Source: Coxiella endosymbiont of Ornithodoros maritimus
Lineage (GTDB): Bacteria; Pseudomonadota; Gammaproteobacteria; Coxiellales; Coxiellaceae
NCBI RefSeq assembly: GCF_907164965.1
Contig: NZ_CAJRAM010000009.1
Coordinates: forward strand, 1-50,298
Length of the DNA: 50,298 nucleotides
Direction of reading: 5' to 3'
Shown here: piece after piece, positions 43,644 through 50,298 of the stretch
Layout of the letters: the number at the start of each line of letters is the position of its first letter
Numbering within the stretch: the first letter of the stretch is position 1
Made by a program: the position numbers and the translations under genes
Notes under the pieces: generated by a model
Told to the model about the DNA's origin: nothing
Database searches by the model: none
What the model saw: the letters and a program-made list of their open reading frames with translations, nothing else

Positions 43644-44087
43644 ATGATTTATGATGAGAGTAAAGGAGAATTTAAATTTCAAGCAGGGCTGCCCGATCAA
43701 ACATTTATTGCCGCGGCTGATTCTTTTAAAATGTGGTTAGTTGTAAATAAAGTGCTCGATAGAGTGTATGCTGGTGTGAAGTCTTCGGAAGTCAAAAGCG
43801 AAGACGATAACTTACGGGAAAAAATCACCTTTTTAAATAATAGACACCATAACCTTTTCCCATTGAGGGCAGAGGAGAAAAGCCGAAAGGTGGATTCAGG
43901 TGGTATGCTTCGTCAAACTTCATTCATAACTGTACACGAAGATAAACTTCTCATTCGTAATTTTGATGAGGGCCTGATAAGAAAATTTTACGGAGTGTGG
44001 AAAATGTTTTTTCACATAACGAGGAAGAAGCCCCCAGATTTAGCTTTTAATCAGAATAGATCAAAATGGGGTCAGGTACGGATTTAG
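43644..44087 (+). CDS. Hypothetical protein, 3' end inside a repeat
   Basis: 147 residues from MIYDESKGEFKFQAGLPDQT (GTG codons at 43632 and 43635 are alternative starts). I recognise no family. Mostly helical and charged (SEVKSEDDNLREKITFLNNR; VHEDKLLIRNFDEGLIRKFY). The last residues, SKWGQVRI, are encoded by the left arm of the GTCAGGTACGGA repeat, so the original C-terminus has probably been replaced by an inserted repeat. It may thus be a truncated gene. It follows a good terminator, so would need its own promoter. Confidence 0.45.
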   Translation: MIYDESKGEFKFQAGLPDQTFIAAADSFKMWLVVNKVLDRVYAGVKSSEVKSEDDNLREKITFLNNRHHNLFPLRAEEKSRKVDSGGMLRQTSFITVHEDKLLIRNFDEGLIRKFYGVWKMFFHITRKKPPDLAFNQNRSKWGQVRI

Positions 44088-44145
44088 TGCTTGTTAGCAC
44101 CAATGAAGGAGAAGAGCTAAGTGTCCGTACCTGACCTCTCCATTT
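44064..44145. repeat. Inverted repeat GTCAGGTACGGA / TCCGTACCTGAC
   Basis: AAAATGGGGTCAGGTACGGA (44064-44083) faces TCCGTACCTGAC (44124-44135) and then CATTTT; the arms are exact over 12 bases and extend with gaps. It resembles REP-like repeats found dispersed in many gammaproteobacteria. Next to it, GTTGGGCT/AGCCCAAC at 44153-44178 makes a second hairpin. No gene is visible from 44091 to 44394. Confidence 0.7.
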
Positions 44146-44394
44146 TCTATACTGTTGGGCTTCGTGAGCTCAGCCCAACTTAATAAGCTGTTATCGCTTA
44201 AGCCTTCTTCAAGCAAATAAGCTTCTTCATCGGCTCTACGATTTTTTTGTTACAAAATAAATTCGAGTCGGCTAAAACAACGGGGTCGTGTCTAACAGGG
44301 TCCAAGGAACAACAGCAGCAACAGAAGAGAGAAATGAAGAGATTCAAATGCTGATAAAAAAGGCTGATACTACCTAAAGCTGCTCCCGATAGAC

Positions 44395-45084
44395 CTAGCC
44401 GCTTGCTAGCGAGTTTTTCGATTGTGCTGCACTAGCAACACTGGCGATAAGAACTGTCAGCAGTGATAATTCCACTAAAATAATTCGGATGTTTCTGTTT
44501 CTGGAGAGCCGATAATACGATCGGAAAGCGCCTCTGAATTCTTGACTATTTTGGCCGAATTGAGTTAATGCTTGTCGAGCAGCTCGTTGAGTCTTTGGGT
44601 CGGTTGGAGGTTCTGTAGGACTCTCCGTTGAGATAACGTAAGTGTTTTTAACCAATTTCAATGCTATTTTATAAGGATGGAAATCGCGAAGTAATCCGTC
44701 ATTAAAAATAAATGCCCGCTCCCAAGCGTGATTAAGCTGCATCATCTTCGTCTTTGCGGTGGGGTGTAAAAATTTTAATAGACATCCTAATTGCTGACAG
44801 AGACAGTCCCCGTTTAACCACTGCTTTTGCTTTACAAAATGGCGTTCTCTTCTCTTCATTTTCTGCAAGGAACGGGTTAGCACTAAAGAACAGCTTATGT
44901 GAATCTCCTTCCATATAGTGACCATCAGAAAGAAATGCAGTAGTTAGAAGCTTGAAATTGCGATTGACCCAGCCCATACGAGAAAGTTCAGTAGGCGTTA
45001 ACTGTAAAAGGATCAATTCTGCGAGCACTTCAGGGGGGGCGCAAACCCTTTGCCATTTTCTTTTGTTTTTTCATTTGTATTCAT
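44395..45084 (-). pseudogene. F-box-like protein with C-terminal membrane helix, frameshifted
   Basis: ATG at 45084 starts MNTNEKTKENGKGFAPP. At a run of seven G (45033-45039; C on the coding strand) the frame is lost, and one base of slippage joins it to PPEVLAELILLQLTPTELSR and MGWVNRNFKLL, which fits the F-box pattern (LPxExLxxILxxLxxxELxR..VNRxF). F-boxes bind Skp1 in eukaryotic ubiquitin ligases; in Legionella and Coxiella they mark host-acting effectors. A second shift near 44740 leads to LNHAWERAFIFNDGLLRDFH and a terminal hydrophobic helix, IIILVELSLLTVLIA-like, before AQSKNSLASG. Two shifts imply a pseudogene, though the first could be a slippage switch. Confidence 0.65.
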
Positions 45085-45180
45085 CTTTAGGAAATTAATA
45101 ATACAAAGGTTATTTTAATATCCAAAAATTAATTCAATCTTAACGGGCTAAATCACACCTGGTTTTTTGGACAAAAATCG

Positions 45181-45215
45181 GTAGCCCGTATTCCACTTCG
45201 CTCCATACGGGCTAC
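45181..45215. repeat. Dispersed GTAGCCCGTAT palindrome, full copy
   Basis: 35 nt: GTAGCCCGTAT ... ATACGGGCTAC, exact 11-bp arms around TCCACTTCGCTCC. The most complete of four copies in this window (others at 5044, 35259 and 37265). Confidence 0.8.
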
Positions 45216-45340
45216 CGCTGGTAATCAAAGATCCAGTCCCTACCTCATTAACCCTAGCAAAAAAAGTTAGAAGACTAGAAATTGCAGACAAGCAGGAACT
45301 TCTATATAATGACCCGACAATCATTCAAGGTGGGGGTTTT

Positions 45341-46060
45341 ATGTCTAATTTATCAAATGCCTATCAGCCGAGACGGTCCGGCGTTCAAAGCCTTACAGTT
45401 GCTCATTTCATGAGCAAGGTGTACTTATGGATGGTCCTAGGTTTAGCGCTTTCAGCAGGCACGGGGTATTATATTTTTTCTCATAGTTATCTTTTTAATA
45501 AAATCGTTCACACGCCAGGGCTCTTTTTCGGCTTAATTATCGCGCAATTTGCGGCGGTTATTGGACTCACGTGGTCAAATCAGCGGTTGACGGCTACGTT
45601 AGCAGCGTTGATTTACGTGCTTTATACGGTATTGACAGGAGTCAGCCTAAGTGTTGTTTTATATGCTTATACGAAACAAAACGTCTTCGATGCGCTGGCC
45701 GTCACCAGCCTTGCTTTCTTGGGGCTGAGTGTCTTTGGGTATGTAACGAAGCGTGATTTGGGGCCCATCGGAACGTTTTGCATTATGGGTCTATTTGGAA
45801 TGATTGGGATGATGCTCCTTGCTTTTTTCATCCCCGGGTTACGTTCCAATACCATGCAGCTCACTATTTCGGCCATTGGTGTATTGGTTTTCTCAGGCTT
45901 AACCGCTTATGACACTCAACGCATTAAGCTTTCTTACCTGCAATCGGGCGGCTGGGGTGAAGGCAAACAATTAAAAGGGGCTGTTAATGGCGCTTTAATG
46001 TTGTATTTGGATTTCATCAACTTATTTCTTAACTTGCTGCGATTTTTTTCGCGACGATAA
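45341..46060 (+). CDS. Bax inhibitor-1 / YccA family membrane protein
   Basis: 239 residues with seven hydrophobic segments, typical of the BI-1 (LifeGuard) family. Readable marks are FMSKVYLWMVLGLALSAGTG at the first helix, ALIYVLYTVLTGVSLSVVLY, and near the end the family signature VFSGLTAYDTQRIK. Bacterial members (YccA, YbhL, YetJ) act in FtsH-linked quality control or as pH-sensitive calcium leaks; which applies here cannot be told. It starts after a GGTGGGGG purine run. A hairpin terminator follows. Intact, flanked on both sides by pseudogenes, so probably under selection. Confidence 0.9.
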   Translation: MSNLSNAYQPRRSGVQSLTVAHFMSKVYLWMVLGLALSAGTGYYIFSHSYLFNKIVHTPGLFFGLIIAQFAAVIGLTWSNQRLTATLAALIYVLYTVLTGVSLSVVLYAYTKQNVFDALAVTSLAFLGLSVFGYVTKRDLGPIGTFCIMGLFGMIGMMLLAFFIPGLRSNTMQLTISAIGVLVFSGLTAYDTQRIKLSYLQSGGWGEGKQLKGAVNGALMLYLDFINLFLNLLRFFSRR

Positions 46061-46064
46061 ATTG

Positions 46065-46093
46065 AAAAAAGGCGCCGGTTTGAAGGTGCTTTT
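46065..46093 (+). terminator. Rho-independent terminator after the BI-1 family gene
   Basis: AAAAAAGGCGCC and GGTGCTTTTTTT pair (with G-U) around GGTTTGAA, ending in a T-run. Confidence 0.75.
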
Positions 46094-46159
46094 TTTCTTC
46101 TTGTGCATGAAGGACATTTCTTTTTTAATAAAAAATGACGATAGTTTAGATAACATATG

Positions 46160-46860
46160 TTATTTTCTATTAAAAGCGATACCTGCCTTGGTCATGAAAC
46201 CGAGTAAATTTGTATGAGCTTCGGAAATTTTGAGGGGGTCGTTACGATTAAAGGCTTCAGGATGTGACTGATAGCCGATTACTGGGGAACCGGGTATTGA
46301 CTCAAATGCTTCTATGCTTTTTTCTTCTGGCTCCATTAAACGATCATGCTGAGCGCTTTTGGGGGGGCGATCGCATCATCATTGCGCACTTCGTGCGCTG
46401 ATCCTTACCGAAGGTGGTAACCCAGCGGCGTCATCGGCTGCCAACCAATTAACGCTATTTACAGGAATGCGCCGAGGAGGAGTATGCATTTTGCCAAACA
46501 TCGCTTTTTGAAGCAACGATGTTCTTTCAATAGTTATGTTGTGAATGAGTTTATTATGAGTAACATGATCGGAAGAATCTCTTGGCAATTGTGGAGCATT
46601 CCATCGCGGTAATTATGTTCATTCACTGCTTTTAAATTCCCTCCAAGTGTTTCCCATAAAAGCCATGAACCTTCGTATATGGCTAATATAGCTCTCCCTC
46701 GTCGTAAAGCATTTTAATTAAATATTTTTTCATAGCTCCTCGTTCTAGGTTCATGGACTTGCGGTCGTTTAGCAGCAGTTTTGCGCGCTCGTCCTGGAAT
46801 AAATAAAATATAGCCGCAAGCGATTAAAAGTGTCTGCAACAGAAGGCAACGGGGCCCAAC
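46160..46860 (-). pseudogene. Class I glutamine amidotransferase (peptidase C26) remnant
   Basis: Reverse-strand pieces line up with gamma-glutamyl hydrolase / PuuD-like enzymes: RGRAILAIYEGSWLLW, LGGNLKAVNEHNYRDGM, HNITIERTSLLQKAMFG, VNSVNWLAADDAAGLPPSV, then SIEAFESIPGSPVIGYQSHP and EAFNRNDPLKISEAHTNLLG. HPE is the catalytic His-Glu pair and is kept. The nucleophile position, normally ILGICRG, reads ILAIYEG, so Cys is Tyr. Frameshifts near 46375 and 46600 also break it. The insert near 46375-46400 contains the hairpin GCGCAC-TTC-GTGCGC. The original start is unclear. Confidence 0.7.
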
Positions 46861-46934
46861 CTTTGGTTATTGAAAGTAAGCAAGAGTGTAGTTTGTTTGA
46901 TGTAAACGTAAGGCATTGAGATTCCAATCGGGGG

Positions 46935-47156
46935 CTAGATGAATTTCTGTATTAAACCTTGTAGCCTTGCGAATCGTCCAGTGATCATAAAATGCCTCTG
47001 CCCCATTGGCTCGTCCCGATAAGAAATTTGTATATTATGGGGGCTTAACGTTAATAAGTTTTGAAGATGTTCAATGGGTTTTGAATAATAACTTTCTACA
47101 AGGCTCACATCCGATTGAAAGATAATTTTTAATAAATCAAAAGAACTATTATTCAT
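46935..47156 (-). pseudogene. Hypothetical fragment
   Basis: 73 codons, MNNSSFDLLKIIFQSDVSLV through GQRHFMITGRFARLQGLIQK. No family recognised. It lies between the amidotransferase remnant and the next hypothetical gene on the same strand, and could be an N-terminal region of a once larger protein covering both. Purely positional inference. Confidence 0.3.
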
Positions 47157-47272
47157 AATTAACAGCCCAACTGTAAAAAATCCTGAAAATTAAGTCCCCT
47201 ATATTCATTCTATTGGATTAATACATCGATTAAATTTCTTCCGTCTTCGGTATCGTCAGAAAATGAAAGTTG

Positions 47273-47638
47273 CTAGCCGTTATTTGCGGATAATTCGACT
47301 ATGTATTCGTAACTTTCCAGTGTTATTGTAGTAATTAGGTAAGAGCGGAGATCTTCGGAGATTGCAGTTTTAACCGCATCTTTAATTAAAAAATCGGCAA
47401 TTGATAATGCAGTTTTATCGATCGCTGATGAAAATAAATTTGTCAAATCAACGTGCAGCGTAACTTCGGAAGGCGGAGTATCGATCGCCTCATAGGTTGT
47501 TTGAAATTTGGGAAGGTCGTCTTCATCTAAGGCATGGTAAAGCTGGATTATTAACTCTTCAATGTCTTCTTTAGAAGAGTTTTCTGTGTCGGTTGTATTA
47601 AAACTATAATTACTATCGTCACTCGAGCTTCTTGGCAT
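47273..47638 (-). CDS. Hypothetical acidic protein
   Basis: 121 residues from MPRSSSDDSNYSFNTTDTEN, with a good AAGGAG ribosome site just upstream of the ATG. It is Ser/Asp/Glu-rich at the start, then helical (IEELIIQLYHALDEDDLPKF; LFSSAIDKTALSIADFLIKD). The frame ends in TAG after LSANNG but would continue with QLSFSDDTEDGRNLIDVLIQ, so a nonsense change may have shortened it. No family recognised. Acidic, serine-rich N-termini are common in secreted effectors of this group, which is suggestive only. Confidence 0.5.
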   Translation of the reverse strand: MPRSSSDDSNYSFNTTDTENSSKEDIEELIIQLYHALDEDDLPKFQTTYEAIDTPPSEVTLHVDLTNLFSSAIDKTALSIADFLIKDAVKTAISEDLRSYLITTITLESYEYIVELSANNG

Positions 47639-47815
47639 TTTTAGCTCTCCTTGGGTAGAACATCGGCTTAACAGATCTAGAATATAATCAGTTTAGATAG
47701 CGGGGTAATCGTAATCATATATCGAGGATAATCATGACCATTCTCTCGGTTGTCATAGTGGATACATTCAGCGGGTTAAGTGAAGGTTAAAACTGAAAGT
47801 ACAGCGGCTTGCACT

Positions 47816-49260
47816 TTAAGGAGTGGGCGCCATCAACGCTTTTAAATTAACTGTATTTAATTTAAAAAGATAATTGGGTAATTCATCCAAATAAGAAATT
47901 TGAAAATATTTTCTGTTGGCGAGTGAAGTTAAAGAAGGATCTTCTGGGTATTGGAGCAGGATAGGAAAGAAAACCGCTTCACCAACAACAGCGCGACGCG
48001 TGGGCGGATTCGGGTTCAAATCCCAAAGATTTGATAAGTCATGGCCATCGTCGTATGGTAGGGGCCATTGGGATTCGGATAATTACCGATAAATAGGACA
48101 ATATGTCCTCCAATATAAACAAGAGTGATTAGTTGATGAGCCTTTTCTATTAAATAAGTTAGCCTTTGCTCTTCGTTATCCTTGGACATATCCAACATTT
48201 TTCCTGCATACACTTGAGCTGAAGAATGCCTGGGTAACCAAACACCGAACGGCGTAAATAAACTTTTCAATTCGGCGGAGCAGTCGTTATAAAAATACAT
48301 GCTACCCTATCCATAAGGACGACCGATTAAGGTCGTAATGACCGTGGCTATATTGATGGGGCGTAGGTTCGGAATGGCATAAGAACAGCATTGGCTGTGG
48401 AAACGGTGGAAAAATTGATAGCGGCAGAGCCATTCAAAGTGGGGACCGGAATCATTATTTTAATTTTTTCTGCTGCCTGGGTAGCTGGAAATACGGAGCC
48501 TACGTAAGCTAAAAACCGAAATTGGTCTTGATCATCGATAATATTAGTTTTCGTATGAATAATGGCAGCTAATTGTTTTTTAGCGGCTGTCGTCCATGTG
48601 CTGATAAAAGCTTCATCCATATGGGCAATTCCATTTCTTTTGACCCAAGCAATATAGTGTGGTGTGACCACTAACGACCAAGCGAGATCCTGTGTTTTAC
48701 AAAGAATATAAACGGACGTGCCTGCCCGTAGTGCTGACATTTGTAAATTATCAAAAGGGTAACCTTGACCAGCAAGGTGGTGATCGTAAAAAGCTACGTT
48801 GGTAGTAGGAAGTACCCGGGGCATTTAAATTAGTCACCGCAATCCCGCGGTTACTGGATTGATACGCCAATTGATCTAATCGTTCAGGATCGATATTAGC
48901 GGAAAGTGCTTCGATCCACCTGGAAGAATAGGGCCTGAAATTTTCACCATAGTTAATTTTTTCTGGTAGTTTATCCTTGTTGGAGAAAGAAGCAATAATA
49001 TTTTCTTCAATCGATTTTAGATTATCGGGCGGTGATTGGTGTAAAATTTTGTTGATGTAATCCTCGTTCCACGGAGAAAAAGGGCCAAAATAATGGTCAT
49101 AAAACAATTGCAAGTGTTTTTCTTGGACCGCTGGGGTAATTAAAGGTTTATCGTAATTAGGGTCGTCGGGTTGTACCCAGGAAGAAAGCGTTTGATCGTA
49201 ATTATCTAAAGGAAACAAAGAAATCGTGCTATCGTCAGCCGCACAGTAATTTATTTTTAG
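47816..49260 (-). pseudogene. SH3-domain NlpC/P60 peptidase, broken
   Basis: A signal-peptide-like stretch (FFSLLFFGIILLKINYCAAD) near 49240-49300 leads into FPLDNYDQTLSSWVQPDDPN. An SH3b-like middle part reads GIAVTNLNARVLPTTNVAFY (across a shift near 48815) and GTSVYILCKTQDLAWSLVVT. The NlpC/P60 (C40) domain follows: NDCSAELKSLFTPFGVWLPR holds the nucleophile Cys, and YIGGHIVLFIGNY the catalytic His. Then MAMTYQIFGIW, shift, NPNPPTRRAVVGEAVFFPIL to 47816. At least three frameshifts. Such enzymes cut peptidoglycan stems between gamma-D-Glu and the diamino acid. The catalytic residues survive but the gene does not. Confidence 0.8.
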
Positions 49261-49596
49261 TAAAATAATGCCAAAAAATAATAAAGAAAAAAAGGTAGAA
49301 AATACGCTTTATGTTAAAAAATGAATTGCACTTTTTAAGTGCACTCAATGAGTTAATCATAAGCAAATTCCCAAAAACAGGTTTTTACTGTAAGTCGTCA
49401 TCACACTGTCTCTCATGTGACGCCGTGGCTTAAACTAAGCTGAAGATATATTATCTCGCACTTTTTGAGTTTTATCAATTATTATAAATCACAGAGCTCT
49501 ATACATGACGAAAGCAGTTCAGTTGATGAAATAGTGAGAAAAGCTGCTGAGTGTTGAGTAGAATTTCTGATGTTATTGAAGGATAAGGAGTTCTCG
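49261..49596. other. AT-rich gap between the NlpC/P60 and transposase remnants
   Basis: No gene beyond the eroded signal-peptide region of the NlpC/P60 gene (to about 49310). A short inverted repeat GTGCACTTAAAAAGTGCA-like element lies near 49330-49347. Confidence 0.4.
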
Positions 49597-50298
49597 ATGA
49601 AAGACATCAGCGGGTTAGTAACTAGTTTAAAATAGATATTTAGGGCGGAACAAAGCGTGAAAGAGTTGCTTTGTGCGCATGCTGTTAAGTTTATTTGCGG
49701 TAAAAATGATTAATTTAACTGAGATTGCCTTAGCCTTTGGAGGGGGAGCGAAAGTCAGCTCGCGTTGTCGACGACTTCAACGATTTTGTGGCTTATTCCA
49801 GATGGACTTTCTGAAAATCGCCCGCTGGATTTTAGCGCTGCGCTTGGATCGGCGCAGGAGTATTATCTCGTGATAGACCGAACCAATTGGTATTGTGGCA
49901 AACAGAAAATTAATATTTTTATGCTGAGTATTGCTTACGAAGGCATGGTTATTCCTTTATTTTGGGAAATTCTTCCCAAAGCGGGAAGTTCTAATTTTAA
50001 CGAACAAAAGGCCTTAATTCGGGGCTTTTTAGAGACTTTTAAATCGGTGAAGATCAAGGGATTGTTAGCAGACCGTGAATTTGACAGCGGTGAATTTTTT
50101 ACATGGCTGGCAAAGCAAGCGATTCCATTTTATATGTGGTATTAAAAAAGGTCTTTGACATGGCGGTTTGGGTATTTGGTCAAAAGGTTTTTTTGGCCGG
50201 CTCCCGCTCAGAGCGAGGAAAGTTGATGATCGTGAAGACCTCAATATTCTTATTTCTGCTACGGCTTAGAGCATGTCAGGGACATTGTTTTCAACCCC
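49597..50298 (+). pseudogene. IS4-type transposase, broken and cut by the window edge
   Basis: MKDISGLVTSLK, then a stop, AEQSVKELLCAHAVKFICGK, NLTEIALAFGGGAKVSSRCR, LQRFCGLFQMDFLKIARWIL; then, after a frameshift, EYYLVIDRTNWYCGKQKINI, LSIAYEGMVIPLFWEILPKA, GSSNFNEQKALIRGFLETFK, GLLADREFDSGEFFTWLAKQ. Asp in VIDRTNW and in LLADREF are the first two DDE residues of IS4-group transposases. A stop after AIPFYMWY and several upstream stops show it is dead. A GGAG ribosome site precedes the ATG. The 3' end and both terminal repeats lie outside or are not recognisable. Confidence 0.85.

Noticed and set aside
45181-45215. Rho-independent terminator at the palindrome
   Set aside because: No T-run follows on either strand, and similar copies occur elsewhere, so a dispersed repeat is the better reading.
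46375-46400. Origin- or attachment-like palindrome GCGCAC-TTC-GTGCGC
   Set aside because: A single short hairpin inside a pseudogene with no DnaA boxes, tRNA or integrase nearby.
49597-50298. IS1111, the well-known Coxiella insertion sequence
   Set aside because: The motifs (VIDRTNW, LLADREF) fit IS4-type DDE transposases and not the DEDD enzyme of IS1111/IS110.

Overview
The window looks like chromosome from a gammaproteobacterium of the Coxiella lineage (Legionellales), most likely a host-restricted Coxiella-like symbiont. Three observations support this: (i) one rrn operon of 16S, tRNA-Ile, tRNA-Ala, 23S and 5S whose 23S gene carries an intervening sequence (IVS) and several group I introns, a signature reported for Coxiella burnetii; (ii) the secA-mutT and pilABCD-coaE-queF-zapD arrangement; (iii) AT-rich DNA full of ankyrin-repeat and other effector-like remnants. 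The intron sites read here (E. coli numbering 1917, 1931 and 2500) and an insertion in 16S do not match what I recall for C. burnetii (1917 and 1951), so I favour a relative. The species assignment is inference.

Layout. 1-1.4 kb: ankyrin gene remnant. 1.5-5 kb: dciA-like gene divergent from secA-mutT. 5-11.2 kb (minus strand): decayed type IV pilus operon (pilA, pilB, pilC, pilD all broken) running into intact coaE and queF and a frameshifted zapD; then tRNA-Thr(CGT). 11.4-13.1 kb: aldo/keto reductase and ABC ATPase pseudogenes, truncated into each other. 13.1-16.8 kb: anmK (frameshifted), M23 peptidase, tyrS. 17.2-25.1 kb: rrn operon. 25-27.5 kb: decayed hypothetical genes. 27.5-30.6 kb: sdaA, ampG and a small exported repeat peptide. 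30.7-35.2 kb: tamA and tamB, both pseudogenes. 35.3-40.6 kb: coaA, aldose-epimerase remnant, small ankyrin protein, gltX, tRNA-Thr(TGT). 40.7-50.3 kb: mostly relics (EamA transporter, M29-like aminopeptidase, F-box-like protein, class I glutamine amidotransferase, SH3/NlpC-P60 protein, IS4-type transposase) around an intact Bax-inhibitor-1 family gene.

Functional picture. The intact genes are mostly housekeeping: protein export (SecA), CoA synthesis (CoaA, CoaE), queuosine (QueF), tRNA charging (TyrS, GltX), serine catabolism (SdaA), muropeptide uptake (AmpG) and a murein hydrolase. The broken genes concern surface structures (type IV pili, TamAB), transport, and eukaryote-like or effector-like proteins. 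This is the pattern of genome erosion under host dependence.

The most unusual part is the rrn operon. A repeat built on CAGAAGACAGA / TCTGTCTTCTG bounds the 23S IVS, bounds a ~120-nt hairpin inserted in 16S helix 10, and flanks tRNA-Ile. Two sister group I introns sit only 14 nt apart in 23S, and a third, unrelated one lies at the peptidyl-transferase centre. Removing the IVS (449 nt) and introns (792, 292 and 848 nt) from the 5270-nt 23S gene leaves about 2889 nt, close to a normal 23S, which supports the borders given.
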